Positions 20,837-31,382 are shown, numbered from the stretch's first letter. The stretch is 64,000 nt of DNA from Marchantia polymorpha subsp. ruderalis (GCA_037833965.1 AP031355.1:4055501-4119500); one strand, 5' to 3'. A program made the numbers and translations. The notes: generated by a model from the sequence alone, not told the origin.

Positions 20837-23634
20837 GTGCGAGAGCCACACGGAAACTCCGTCGAGATTCAGAAAAAGCCGTGGAAACAAAACGGCGAAC
20901 TAAAAAGAAGACTCCCGGTGAGGACTCTGCAGAAAGATCGCCATCACCGACTACTGGAAGACAAAGGCGTTCCAGTTCACCTACCGAGAGCATTGAGCTA
21001 ACAGTTCTATTGGACATCCCTCCGACAGGAACTCTTCCTGAGTTTGGCCAACCTAGGATCAGTCCGTCGACAGGATCACCGATGGCAGAACATCAAGCCA
21101 ATCTCCGCCAGGTGTTTTCCCAACCTACCACCAAACATTCGTATCCAAGATATACGGGAACGGGCGACGACGATGATGCAGATTCATACATAAAGCTCTT
21201 CGAGTCTGTCTCCATCGCCAATCGTGAGACTAGTGATGAAGACAGACTACGAATCTTTCCTAGCCTGCTACGCAGACGAGCGCGTAGCTGGTACAACCAT
21301 GAGAGCACCGACCCCACTGGCATCCGGACCTGGGCTCAGCTCAAGGAAAAGTTTCTGAAGCGGTTCCGCGAACTCGGATACGACAGTCGAGTTCTGACCC
21401 GGCTTCGAAATCTTCGACGCGAGCGGAAGGAGAATCTTCGAGACTACACGGAGAGATTCCAAGACCTCCTAGATCGAATTCCGAAGACAGGCCCGGGAGA
21501 ACCGTATTCGGTACAACAGGCAGTGGATTGGTATGTGACAGGGCTCTCAAGAGAAATGGAGACCTTCTGTAGGAGAGGCAAGACTGACACAATCCAAGAT
21601 GTGATAGCTTCCGCGGAGACCTTTGAGACGTCAACCCTTGACACTCGAAGACGCGACCGACGGTCGACGAAGAAGAAGTCGCAAGGCGGACGTCGGAAGA
21701 GAAGGAACTCGCCTTCCTCGACAGAAGAATCAAGCTCCTCCGAATCAAGTTCTTCCTCGGAAGAGGAAGAGGACTCGTCATCTTCAGAAGAAGAAAGACG
21801 GAAGAAGAAACGTAGTGCGATCAAGAAGAAGGATCGAGGTAAGGGAATCCCAGTGAAGACTCAAGGGGACATCGCAGCCAAGGTAGACAACCTGGTGAAG
21901 AATTTTGCGGACCTGAAAGTTCATGTAGTGGGAGGCCAAGACCGACGTAAATCACCTGCGAGACAACGAGCGAATCTCTGGTGTACTACGTGCGGACAGA
22001 TGGGACATGCCAACACGGAGTGCATGTCCGCGCGGCCATCTTACCCAGTGAATGCGGTCGAATGGGCACCACAGTGGGAGAACCCCATGTATTATGCTGA
22101 GCCACCTATGTATTATGCTGAGCAGGTTGAGGACACCGCCTACTCGGTACAGACAGCTCCAGCTACAACTCCGAACCCACCGGTGCATATACCGCGCTTT
22201 GTTCCGAGGGAAATGGCGGGTACACTCCCACCAAGACGCATGGCACCTCCAGGCAATCACAACCGACCTCGACCACAATTCGATGGTTGCTACAACTGCG
22301 GAGACATGGGGCATTACGCGCCAAGTTGTCCCCACCCGAGGAGGCCAATGGGGTATGCACCATTGTGCAGCAATTGCAAGAAGTCTGGACATACAGCAGC
22401 CGAATGTGACCAGCCCCAAATCCCTAGGCCAGCCGTGCGTTTCGTATCAACACCTGGCAAGGAAGAAGTGCAAGTCAACCAGGTAGAACTGAGTCTGGAC
22501 CCAGCTGAAGGAGACGAAGTATGGCCAGAGGAAGAAGTAATGTGCGGTCGGGTAGAAACCCGAAGTTCGAAGAGGAAAGGAGAAGGCCATGAGGACACTC
22601 GCCGCCTCGAGCGTAGGGAAGAGAGGAGGAAGTCTAAAGAAGTTAGAGAAGGCCAGAGGAGAAGGCCGGGTACACCTCCGGCTATGAGAAACACCCAGCC
22701 GGAGCAGAACTTAGAAAAGGCGGACAGGTATTCAGAAGAGTTCCGGACTCGAGATTACCTTCCGGACATCAAAGATGAGGTGAGTCACCTCATCAAGGAA
22801 GCACTGGGCGCCGGAATGACATCCGACGACCGGAAGGCGGTTAGGCCCCCTACACCCCTTCCGACCGCGAGTACAGGAAAACTTCCGGCCGTGACTTCCA
22901 GTACTCCCTACGACATAGTGGAAGACATGGGGAGCCAGAGGGCAAATATTTCCTTCCACCAGTTGTTGGAAGACAATAAGACGTACAGGAGGATGCTGAT
23001 GCTTTCGTTGCGCCGACCACGCAAACCCCGAAAAGAGAAACTTCCGGCTGTGTACAGAGTGGAAGGAGGAGACCTGGGACCTCCAGAGATCGAAGTAGAG
23101 ATCGGAGGCTGCGTCATACAGAAGGTACCAGTGGACTCCGGCTCGGGCGTGAATATCATGACCGAGGAGACAGCGAACTCCTTGGGGTTCCAGACCTTCG
23201 AGCCTACATCCCGAGTATTGCGACTGGCCGATCAAACACGCAGAATGCCACTAGGAATGTTGAGCAATGTGAGAACCAACATTGGAGGAGTGGACTTTCA
23301 ACTGTCCTACATAATACTGCAACCTCTGATGAAGAAAGGTTATGATGTGCTGCTTGGCAGACCGTGGCTATACGATGCCAAAGCAAGGTGTGACTGGAGT
23401 AGGAAGAGATTACAGTTCCGTAGCCCTGCGGACCCTCCGACTGTCATTACCGTACCGTGGACCAAGGTACCCCATGAGGGCGAAACACCTTCCACCACCT
23501 CCGGTTACACAACCGGAGGGGAGACCAGCTCGACATGCACTTCAGAGACCGAAACGTCGGAAGACTTTGTGGGCTACGTCACTTGCTGCTCCATTGAGGA
23601 GGAAGGAGACGAGGTGTATCCGGATGAGGAATAG
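20806..23634 (+). CDS. Gag-protease polyprotein of element A (942 aa)
   Basis: Structural and proteolytic precursor of the virus-like particle. About 120-275 is a retrotransposon gag capsid-type domain (SWYNHES, FRELGYDSRVLTRLRNL, AVDWYVTGL). A basic/Ser/Glu-rich stretch follows. Three CX2CX4HX4C zinc knuckles lie near 393, 496 and 522 (CTTCGQMGHANTEC, CYNCGDMGHYAPSC, CSNCKKSGHTAAEC). An aspartic protease lies near 775-860, with active-site VDSGSGVNIM and the late motif DVLLGRPWLY. The frame ends in TAG and pol continues in the same frame. The start ATG is the first in frame after the primer site and is shared with B3. It appears intact. Confidence 0.93.
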   Translation: MSTSDSVGNLSARATRKLRRDSEKAVETKRRTKKKTPGEDSAERSPSPTTGRQRRSSSPTESIELTVLLDIPPTGTLPEFGQPRISPSTGSPMAEHQANLRQVFSQPTTKHSYPRYTGTGDDDDADSYIKLFESVSIANRETSDEDRLRIFPSLLRRRARSWYNHESTDPTGIRTWAQLKEKFLKRFRELGYDSRVLTRLRNLRRERKENLRDYTERFQDLLDRIPKTGPGEPYSVQQAVDWYVTGLSREMETFCRRGKTDTIQDVIASAETFETSTLDTRRRDRRSTKKKSQGGRRKRRNSPSSTEESSSSESSSSSEEEEDSSSSEEERRKKKRSAIKKKDRGKGIPVKTQGDIAAKVDNLVKNFADLKVHVVGGQDRRKSPARQRANLWCTTCGQMGHANTECMSARPSYPVNAVEWAPQWENPMYYAEPPMYYAEQVEDTAYSVQTAPATTPNPPVHIPRFVPREMAGTLPPRRMAPPGNHNRPRPQFDGCYNCGDMGHYAPSCPHPRRPMGYAPLCSNCKKSGHTAAECDQPQIPRPAVRFVSTPGKEEVQVNQVELSLDPAEGDEVWPEEEVMCGRVETRSSKRKGEGHEDTRRLERREERRKSKEVREGQRRRPGTPPAMRNTQPEQNLEKADRYSEEFRTRDYLPDIKDEVSHLIKEALGAGMTSDDRKAVRPPTPLPTASTGKLPAVTSSTPYDIVEDMGSQRANISFHQLLEDNKTYRRMLMLSLRRPRKPRKEKLPAVYRVEGGDLGPPEIEVEIGGCVIQKVPVDSGSGVNIMTEETANSLGFQTFEPTSRVLRLADQTRRMPLGMLSNVRTNIGGVDFQLSYIILQPLMKKGYDVLLGRPWLYDAKARCDWSRKRLQFRSPADPPTVITVPWTKVPHEGETPSTTSGYTTGGETSSTCTSETETSEDFVGYVTCCSIEEEGDEVYPDEE

Positions 23635-23640
23635 CAACTA
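23632..23640 (+). promoter_or_regulatory. Leaky stop: UAG-CAA-CUA between gag-pro and pol
   Basis: The single stop separating gag-protease from pol is TAG followed by CAACTA, which fits the tobamovirus-type readthrough consensus UAG-CAR-YYA. Gag and pol are in the same frame, there is no ATG between the stop and the start of the RT region, and the codons right after the stop are conserved at protein level in B3 (GLGRSE.SHTEGIVDPSD). Readthrough would yield a Gag-Pol fusion in limited amount. Confidence 0.8.
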
Positions 23641-26475
23641 GCAGCCGGACTGGGCAGAAGCGAGATCAGTCACACAGAGGGGATTGTTGACCCGAGTGAT
23701 TGCTGCGAACTGCAGCTCAGTCCAGGTAAAGGCTTGAAGGTGTCAAGCCAGGTACAAGGAGAAGAGTTGAACAGGGTACAGGCGTTTCTTCGCCAGTATG
23801 AGGATGTCTTCGCATGGAAGATTGAAGACATGAAAGGCATACCTGCAAGGTATGGAGAGCACAGGATCGACTTGTTGGACGAAGCAGTTCCGGTTCGCCA
23901 ACGCCAATACAGGCTCAACCCAAAATATTCATTATTGGTGAAGGACGAAATCGATAAGTACCTGAGCGCAGGAATCATCTACCCGGTACTCAGTAGCGAG
24001 TGGGTGTCGCCTATCGTGATCGTGCCCAAGAAACTGACGGGTAAGATCCGGGTGTGCCAGGACTTCCGAAAGCTGAACGCAGCAACGAGGAAGGACCACC
24101 ACCCTCTTCCTTTCACGGACTCTATTTTAGACCATGTAGCAGGGCATGAATGCTACAGTTTCCTAGACGGATTCTCCGGTTACAACCAGGTGTCCATCAG
24201 GGAACAGGACAAGGACAAAACAACCTTCACGACCGACTGGGGAACCTATGCTTATCACAAGATGCCGTTCGGTCTGTGCAACGCGCCAGCGACGTTCCAG
24301 CGGATGATGACAAACATTTTCCAAGAGCACCTGAGGAAGTTCCTAGAAATTTTCATCGACGACTTTTGTGTCTTCGGTAAGAGGTCGGAGCACCTTAACC
24401 ATCTTCGGCAAACGTTCGACAGGTGTAGGGAAAGCAGCTTGTCCTTACACCCTGAGAAATGTTTTTTCTTCATGACCAGCGGAATCCTGCTGGGGCACCG
24501 AGTTTCGTCCGATGGCATTGCAGTGGATGTAGAGAAGGTGAAGATTATTCTTGAACTGCAGCCGCCAACGAATCTGCGTGAGTTGAGGGCCTTCCTTGGC
24601 CATGTAGGTTATTACAGAAGGTTCATAAATATGTATGCCATCTTGGCAGCCGATCTGACGAAGCTGCTTAAAAAGGATGAACCCTATGTGTGGGGCAAGG
24701 AGCAACAGCTGGCCTTTGAAACGCTCAAAGCCAAACTGACGACTGCTCCGGTTCTGAGAAGTCCGGATTGGAACAGACCTTTCCATGTCTATGTAGACAC
24801 GTCGGCGTTTGCAATCGGGGTGGTTCTCAGTCAGAAGGACGACAACAAGAAAGACTACCCGATTTACTTCGCGAGTCGTCAGTTGTCAGCAGCAGAGAAG
24901 AAGTACACGACAACTGAGAGGGAGGCGTTGGGAATGGTGTACTCCTGCAAGAAGTTTCGACATTATTTGATCTGCTATGAGTTCGTGTTTCATGTAGATC
25001 ATTACGCCTTACAGCACCTGGTGAAGAAGGCGGATCTGTCCGGACGAATTGCCAGGTGGGTGCTACTGCTACAGGAATTCACCTATACTGTACAGACACG
25101 GAAAGGCGTTCACCATGAGAACGCAGACTACCTCTCCCGACTATGGACCGAACCCATAGAGGAGGAAGTAGTGGATGATTTTCCCGACGAACAACTTTTT
25201 CAGTTGTCCGCCAGCCATGAGTCCAGGTACGCGGACTTATACAGGTTTCTGCTCACACTCCAATGTCCGGAAGGATTGGATGCGGAGCAGCGCACAGTCT
25301 TCGTTCATAAAGCGGGACCTTACCAGCTTCAACAGGGGGTCTTGTTCAAGAAAATGGCAGACGAGAGGTTGTGCAGATGTCTAGAGGAGTCTGAAGTACC
25401 GCGAGTTGTCAAAGCCATGCACACAGAAGACGCTGGTGGTCACTACGCCACCAGAAACACAGTGACCAAAATTGTGAATGCAGGATACTGGTGGCCGACG
25501 ATGTTCAAAGATGTACACGACTACGTTCGCAAATGCGACAGCTGCCAGAGAACGGGAAGGCCGACTCCGACCACGAGATGGCCTCTTACACCAATCATGC
25601 CATTGGCACCATTTGAAAAATGGGGGATCGACTTCGTGGGACCAATACAACCTGTCACTAAAGGCACGCGCAGGCGCTACATATTGGTAGCAACAGACTA
25701 TGCGACCAAGATGGTGGAGGCAGAAGCCACAAGGCACGATGACGCAGCCGCAGTAGCACGGTTCCTATTCGAATCAATCATCACCCGCTACGGGTGCCCC
25801 CTAGAAATAGTCAGTGACAGAGGGACGCACTTTCTGAATCAGGTGATAGAGAGTTTGACGCGGCACTTCCAGATTAAGCATCGGAAGACTACTCCATACA
25901 ACCCAAAGGCAAATGGTCTGACAGAGAAGTCCAATGGATTACTCTGTAAGATACTCCTCAAGGTGACTGTAAACCATGCTCATGACTGGGACACCAAGCT
26001 ACCGGCCGCCTTATGGGCCTATAGAACGGCAGAAAAAGTCACCACCAGGCAAACACCTTACTTCCTAGTTTATGGGCAGCATCCGATCTTACCCATCGAA
26101 TTCGAGATACCTACCAAAAGGACCTTAGATCAGAGAAGGCTGGACGCGGAAGAAAGTCAGGCATATCGACTGCAAGAGGTAATGGCACTGGAGGAAAGAC
26201 GTCAAGAGGCCGAAGATCGGACAAAGCAATTACAACTCAGGCGGAAGGAGAAGTACGATCGAAAGCTCAAACCAGTACTGCTGGAGAAGGGCGATTTGGC
26301 TCTGCTATACGATAGCAGACATGCTAGATTTCCAGGCAAGCTCCACTTGAGGTGGATGGGACCTTACAAGGTGATAGAAGTTTTTCCAAATGGATCCATC
26401 CAACTCGCAGAACTGACGGGAGAATGGTTAGGCACCCGCGTGAACGGATGGCGTCTGAAGAAATACCACGTGTAA
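23635..26475 (+). CDS. Pol polyprotein of element A: RT, RNase H, integrase
   Basis: Open from the codon after the gag UAG to the TAA ending at 26475; no good ATG exists until well into the region before RT, so translation by readthrough is inferred. Reverse transcriptase spans about 23900-24550 (WVSPIVIVPKK, RKLNAATRKDHHPLPF, FLDGFSGYNQ, catalytic FIDDF near 24352). RNase H runs about 24780-25140 (VYVDTSAFAIG, TTEREALGMVY, ENADYLSRL). Integrase has an H2C2 zinc finger near 25420-25545, the DD35E core (GIDF near 25627, SDRG near 25812, LTEKSN near 25920) and a C-terminal GPY motif (WMGPYKVIE). No chromodomain and no second RNase H are seen. All catalytic residues are present, so the enzyme set looks functional. 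Confidence 0.95.
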   Translation, partial: QLAAGLGRSEISHTEGIVDPSDCCELQLSPGKGLKVSSQVQGEELNRVQAFLRQYEDVFAWKIEDMKGIPARYGEHRIDLLDEAVPVRQRQYRLNPKYSLLVKDEIDKYLSAGIIYPVLSSEWVSPIVIVPKKLTGKIRVCQDFRKLNAATRKDHHPLPFTDSILDHVAGHECYSFLDGFSGYNQVSIREQDKDKTTFTTDWGTYAYHKMPFGLCNAPATFQRMMTNIFQEHLRKFLEIFIDDFCVFGKRSEHLNHLRQTFDRCRESSLSLHPEKCFFFMTSGILLGHRVSSDGIAVDVEKVKIILELQPPTNLRELRAFLGHVGYYRRFINMYAILAADLTKLLKKDEPYVWGKEQQLAFETLKAKLTTAPVLRSPDWNRPFHVYVDTSAFAIGVVLSQKDDNKKDYPIYFASRQLSAAEKKYTTTEREALGMVYSCKKFRHYLICYEFVFHVDHYALQHLVKKADLSGRIARWVLLLQEFTYTVQTRKGVHHENADYLSRLWTEPIEEEVVDDFPDEQLFQLSASHESRYADLYRFLLTLQCPEGLDAEQRTVFVHKAGPYQLQQGVLFKKMADERLCRCLEESEVPRVVKAMHTEDAGGHYATRNTVTKIVNAGYWWPTMFKDVHDYVRKCDSCQRTGRPTPTTRWPLTPIMPLAPFEKWGIDFVGPIQPVTKGTRRRYILVATDYATKMVEAEATRHDDAAAVARFLFESIITRYGCPLEIVSDRGTHFLNQVIESLTRHFQIKHRKTTPYNPKANGLTEKSNGLLCKILLKVTVNHAHDWDTKLPAALWAYRTAEKVTTRQTPYFLVYGQHPILPIEFEIPTKRTLDQRRLDAEESQAYRLQEVMALEERRQEAEDRTKQLQLRRKEKYDRKLKPVLLEKGDLALLYDSRHARFPGKLHLRWMGPYKVIEVFPNGSIQLAELTGEWLGTRVNGWRLKKYHV

Positions 26476-26499
26476 ATGTTCGCGTGGGCGCTCACAATT

Positions 26500-26510
26500 G
26501 AGGAGGGGGG
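26500..26510 (+). promoter_or_regulatory. Polypurine tract of element A
   Basis: GAGGAGGGGGG, followed by CA and then the 3' LTR. This is the plus-strand primer for reverse transcription. The two bases before the LTR match what integrase normally trims. Confidence 0.8.
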
Positions 26511-26512
26511 CA

Positions 26513-29500
26513 TGTGGTAACACACTTTTTGTTTTTTTTGCAGAATTTAAACAATTTTAGAAAACTAGTACCAAAGCAGTGTTTGTAGCTAGAGAAGGGT
26601 ACGCTAAATAGAGTGGATTGATGAGATCGTCACGAGGGCACAAAGAATCACGTAGTCGGATGTACCAACGCCAACGTCTTCGGCGCCTTCGGCAAAGGCT
26701 CCTTTTTGAGGTGTCTCTACTCACGCGCCTCTAGCGTATAAGGAAGCTACGCTTCCGGCGCAGACACCTCAGGAGGAGGTTTTGCTAAAGACGTCAGGAG
26801 AAGGGCCCGGACCTCTAAAGGCATCCGACCATGAGTGCGCCTTCGGCGAAGCGCCGCTAGCGCGGAAAGGGAAAACCTTCATAACAATCGGGATACACGG
26901 TAGATCCAGTTGGTTGAAGTTGCATTAGAAAGAGCTCGGGACGCTCGTTCTAACGAGTCCAAGAGCGCCGGAGATGGATCAGGAATGGAGAAGTTATGAG
27001 CGTCGGCAAACTCGTAGCCGGACATGCGCCGTTCGCGCTAGGGTTCACAGCCGGAAAGGATTCCCGTACGCCCTCGGCGATGCGCCTTCGGCGGAATCAC
27101 GCGCTCACAGGAGGAAACCAACTCAGAGTCGGAAGCGCCCTTGGCGGCTGTTCATGGAAGGAAAGCGCCGGTCGGATGTACGCCTCCGACGTGGCGCTGA
27201 CGGCCGGATGCGCTGGCATGAGTTGCGCTGACGGATATGCGCTGGCAGCAACGGACGAGGCATAAAGGACAAAATAGGCGGTACGACTGCGCGCCGGCGT
27301 AATTCGCTCCGGCTGGATGTGCGCCTCCAGCAAGGCGCCGACGGATAATGAACGCACCAGCGGCGACACGCCTCCGGAGAAGGGCGGGTTAGGAAAAGAC
27401 AACAGGGCCGACGTATACCCTGCAGCGGACTCGAGTCCGGAAGGTGGCGGCGGCGGGAGAATTCAACGTTTAAGCATGCGAATGCGCGCAATGCGGAGAC
27501 GTGAATTCGCGCATGCAAAGGGCGAACCGTTAAGCCGTATAGCCGGCTGCGTACGTTGCAACCAGTAAGAACGTTGGACGTTCTTGAAATCGGAGAAGAA
27601 AAGACTGCGCTCCAGTCTCATTCTCTCATTCTTGACTTTGCGATTTCCAGTTCCAAGATTACGCGCAAGGGCGGAACGACCTGCAGTGAGAGTAGAGAGT
27701 GCGGAGACGAGTTGCACAAGGATCTTGACGGACCTTGAAAGAATTGGGAGTAGCGATCTTGAACGAGCGCAGAGAGAGTGAGCAGTCAGTGCTTGAGTGG
27801 CCGACGCGCAGTGGCGATTGTGAGAGAGTGAGCGAAAGGGAGAACGTTTGTGTGTGCAGGCAACGCAATGTCGAAGGTTCCCCAACTGCGAGTGTCTCCA
27901 CTCAGGGTGCCGCAGATCGGTCTACGCGCATTTCAAGATGTGCTGACGAGGCTGAAGCTCGATTTTCTCCTCTGGGGGTGGAATTGGACGTGTCCGGAGA
28001 TGGTGCGCGAGTATCTGCAAGAGAGACACAAGCCTTCTCGCGGATTTCGCCCACACCCAGAGAGATGGGAAATTTGCAATTGGGCGCAGGTGTTGGGCAG
28101 GTGTGCCGGCGAGGAAGGGGATCTCCTCTTCGAGGCCGACAGCGTGAAAGTGTCCCAGGAGGAAGAAGTCTCTTACAATGAGCTCTTCAAGGTGGCTAGA
28201 CATCCCAAGAACGGTTTCCGGACTCGGGATTACAAGGATCGATTGCGGAGAAATGTCGCGACAGCATTGCTGCAGATATTGCAGCCGACCAAGACCGCTT
28301 ACATGCATGGTTGGCAGGTAGAGTTCGTGGAGCTAGTGTTGTCAGGAGCTCCGGTGCATTGGGCACGGCTCCTGTGGAAGGTGACGCGCCAACATGCGCA
28401 AGAAGAGAGGGGAGGAACGCTCAACCATCTATCGCCTTACTTAATCGTGTTTTACCGGGCGATGGGATGTTTGACGAATGCTGAGAAAACTCGGTTTCCG
28501 CAGCTGAGCCGGTCTTATCCAGGTAGATATTCGAGGGAGGCCGAAGTAGACACGGATCCGGACGAGGAACCTGCCAGTACGCCTCCGGCTCCGGCTCCAG
28601 CCAGAGCAGCAGAAGAACGTCGAAGTGAGCGTATTCCGCGCAAGCGGAAGTGGGATGAGAGACCTGAGGACAGGCAGCCGGAAGTACCAGCTGCGCCGAC
28701 TCGTGGTCGGCCCACCCCCGAGCCTCATAGTCGACCAAAACAGAGGGCACGCAGAATGCCAACTGTTACTGAGGAGACCAGGAGAACTCCGACCCGGCGG
28801 AATCTCACACAGGAAGAGATAATTGCTCAGGTCCTAGGGAAGACGGCAGAAACCTCTGCACAGAAGGCACCACGGCCTTCGGGAGGAGATGGACGGACTG
28901 ACGACCGGCCGACTGCGAGTCGGATGACTGAAGGTCGACAAGCGGAAGGAAGGCCAACTGAACGGCGCGTGGAACCGGACAGCAGGCCGGAAGCAGAAGA
29001 GAGTTTGGCTGACGAGCCAACAATCCTCAGAGGGTCGTCTTCGGCGGAAGGCACTTCTGGAAGAACGCCCCCAACAAGCAGGCCAAGTGGAGTCAAGACG
29101 CGCAGGGTGTATCCGACTCCCAGTCGGACAACTGCTGATCGGCCGACTGCGAGTCGGACAACAGAGAGTCAGCCGGATTCGCCGACTGCGAGACGGATGG
29201 GGCCAACGACCAGTGTGCGGACGCCTTCGGCGGACGCACCTTCAGCAAGGACACCTTCCGCGCAGATTGCGCCGGAAGGACAGGCAGCAGAAGCGGGCGG
29301 TGCAAGAGTGACAAAAGTCACTACGGCGTCGACCCCTTCACAAACCGAAGATCGAGCCGGAACAGGGGCTCAAGCAGTGGGATCTCCCACTGCCTTGGAT
29401 ATTTTAGCAGGCAGTGGAGCAGCAGTCGCAGAGGAAGCTGCTGCGCGCCACAGTTCCAGGGAGTCGCCAAGGGATTCGGTGGCGACTGAGATCCTCGAGA

Positions 29501-31382
29501 CTGAGGATGAGACGAGCTCGGAAGAGCAAGAAGAGGATTCGGTGCAGAAAACGCCAACAGGGGTGCTGTGCGAACAGATAGTTCCACTCCTGCGATATCT
29601 GGATCGCAAGACATCCAAATACGCAAGTGCCTTAAAACCGCAGTCTTATGTGGAGACAATCAGGCGAAGGACGAGGAGCAAGGTGGCAAGGTGGGCCTCT
29701 AGATGCGGAGTATATGTGGATAGGAACACCGCCCTCCGACAACACCTGGCGGTCACCCAGAAGCTGTACCAAGCCTTGCAGCAGCAGAAGGAGGATGCGG
29801 CGACGAAGAGTCAGGCGGAGGCCGAACTAATACGGGCAAAGATCGAGTCGGAACTGCAGGAGGAGCGGAGACAGAACAAAGTCCTAGCAGCCGAGCTTGC
29901 GCGCCAGACGCGCGCCTTAGAGGAAAGTCAACGAGCCCGCAAGGAGGATGAGGAGTTGTTGTGCAACTTGCAAACCGAGTGCTCGGATTTGAGGGCACAA
30001 CGTGCGGATTTAGAAATGCAGCTGGCAGAGGAGGAGAGCAGCTGCAGGGCACGAGGAGAGTTGGCGGCACGGGTGACTCGTTGTCTAAACGGATACACCC
30101 ATTGGGAGGTGGCAGCTCAAGAGAGGGTTACACTCCGGGAGTTCGAGCTTCGGGCGGCGGCATTGACGGAAGGTGACAGTCGGAGTCGGCGGCGAGTGGC
30201 GAGAAAATTAGAAACTTTCTTGTCGGGTGCGCGCGACACTATGGCGCACTTGCAGTCGGAAGTCACCACAGCGCTCCGACGCCTGGGGTTACGCAGCCGG
30301 TCGGAAGACTGGCAAGGTAGAGACAGTAAGCGGAGCAGTCCGGCGCGCAGGAGGCGCAGCACCGGATCTGCTGAGTGCAGTAGAGTAGTTTGGTTTCGCG
30401 CAGATGCTGCGAGTGGTAGATAGGATAGCGTAGTGCTAGTTAGGATCTTTTTGAGAGTATAAAGTAGATCAAGGCGTTTTGCCTTGGGACTCTTCCAGTT
30501 TCGGAAGTACAGATCAGGAACTCACTTTCTTGGCGTGTTTGTGCATTTTGGTCCTGGCACCACGTAGAGAAGCTGCAGCATAGCGAAGTTACCGTATGTT
30601 GTAGTTGAAGGCCTTCGGCTGAATGTTCAGAGCTCGCACCCGGTTAGAGACTTGAGTAGTGCGGATCTGCACCTGCGGGTGATTTCTGATACTCAGAGCC
30701 GGCTGCGAGTTAGATACTTGAACAGTTCCCCCTTACTCCTTCGAGTGACATATCCTGATTGTACTCCTACGGGAAGTTTCCCCTGAATGCCAATGTGAAG
30801 TTTCATTACTTCGTGTAAACCTTGGTTTGTAATTCAGGTTGTGTGTGTGTTACTGGATCGTGTTTTCAGTAAGTTCTCAGTCGGGTCTGCACTCCCTGCG
30901 TTTTGTGTGATAGTCGAGGGTGACGTCCACGGCGTACGTAGAGGCTTCGTTCCGAAGTGAGAAGTCCAGTCCGGGTACCCCCGCTAGTTCCTGGCGGAAG
31001 GGCAGTAAAAGCCGGAGTGGGAGGCACTTCCTGCAGAACCTCTGAGTGAACTTGCGAGACACTTTCCTCCTGAAATCCGAAGCGGAGGTCCTGACCGACC
31101 TCCGAGTTGTGCTTTTTGCCAGTTTCAGGTGTGTGTGTGTGTGTGTTGAGTGACCAAGCTGTACCGTGCATCCTCCGAGCATCCTCCGAGTTGAGTTCCT
31201 CCTCCGAGTCGAGCCTCCGAGTCGAGCACTACAGTATTTCTGGGAGTGACAGTCGCCTAGAATTCAAACTCTACCAAAAGTCTGTTAAACGTGACACTTT
31301 TACTCTGTGTGTTGCCTCTGTCCCTGTGGGTTCGATCTTTTTACCACCATACTGCAGTTTTAGCCTTTGGTGGGTTATTACA
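26513..31382 (+). repeat. 3' LTR of element A (4,870 bp)
   Basis: Near-perfect copy of 15853-20722, with the same ORF, TATA box (30458-30464), hairpin (30470-30486) and (GT)n tract. It is followed directly by the second target duplication TGAAC (31383-31387). Confidence 0.95.
27868..30423 (+). CDS. LTR-encoded ORF3 protein, 851 aa (3' LTR copy)
   Basis: Identical in protein sequence to the 5' LTR copy; the single base difference (29395) is silent. In genomic RNA this copy lies about 1.4 kb downstream of the pol stop, in the position that env genes or the U3 genes nef and sag occupy in retroviruses. Expression would need a spliced subgenomic RNA, an internal promoter in the preceding 1.35 kb, or reinitiation. 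Domain layout is given under the first copy. An alternative in-frame non-ATG start at 27850 adds six codons. Confidence 0.8.
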   Translation: MSKVPQLRVSPLRVPQIGLRAFQDVLTRLKLDFLLWGWNWTCPEMVREYLQERHKPSRGFRPHPERWEICNWAQVLGRCAGEEGDLLFEADSVKVSQEEEVSYNELFKVARHPKNGFRTRDYKDRLRRNVATALLQILQPTKTAYMHGWQVEFVELVLSGAPVHWARLLWKVTRQHAQEERGGTLNHLSPYLIVFYRAMGCLTNAEKTRFPQLSRSYPGRYSREAEVDTDPDEEPASTPPAPAPARAAEERRSERIPRKRKWDERPEDRQPEVPAAPTRGRPTPEPHSRPKQRARRMPTVTEETRRTPTRRNLTQEEIIAQVLGKTAETSAQKAPRPSGGDGRTDDRPTASRMTEGRQAEGRPTERRVEPDSRPEAEESLADEPTILRGSSSAEGTSGRTPPTSRPSGVKTRRVYPTPSRTTADRPTASRTTESQPDSPTARRMGPTTSVRTPSADAPSARTPSAQIAPEGQAAEAGGARVTKVTTASTPSQTEDRAGTGAQAVGSPTALDILAGSGAAVAEEAAARHSSRESPRDSVATEILETEDETSSEEQEEDSVQKTPTGVLCEQIVPLLRYLDRKTSKYASALKPQSYVETIRRRTRSKVARWASRCGVYVDRNTALRQHLAVTQKLYQALQQQKEDAATKSQAEAELIRAKIESELQEERRQNKVLAAELARQTRALEESQRARKEDEELLCNLQTECSDLRAQRADLEMQLAEEESSCRARGELAARVTRCLNGYTHWEVAAQERVTLREFELRAAALTEGDSRSRRRVARKLETFLSGARDTMAHLQSEVTTALRRLGLRSRSEDWQGRDSKRSSPARRRRSTGSAECSRVVWFRADAASGR

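Larger units (their letters stand above)
15853..31382 (+). mobile_element. Complete Ty3/gypsy LTR retrotransposon, element A
   Basis: A 15,530-bp element with TG...CA ends: LTR 15853-20722, internal region 20723-26512, LTR 26513-31382. It is flanked by a perfect 5-bp target duplication TGAAC (15848-15852 and 31383-31387). Order inside: tRNA-Asp primer site, gag-protease, UAG, pol (RT, RNase H, integrase), polypurine tract. RT before integrase makes it Ty3/gypsy; the absence of a chromodomain, the RT text (RKLNAATRKDHHPLPF, MPFGLCNAPATFQRM, FIDDF) and the tRNA-Asp primer resemble the Athila/Tat (OTA) branch. The LTRs appear to differ at one base only, so insertion is very recent. All ORFs are open, so it is a candidate autonomous element. 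Confidence 0.96.

Noticed and set aside
23632..23740. Frameshift rather than readthrough between gag and pol
   Set aside because: Gag-protease and pol are in the same frame in both A and B3, so no frame change is needed.
15853..31382. Two 857-codon frames as tandemly duplicated host genes
   Set aside because: They lie at the same place in the two LTRs of one element with a target duplication; the repeat is 4,870 bp and ends exactly at TG...CA.
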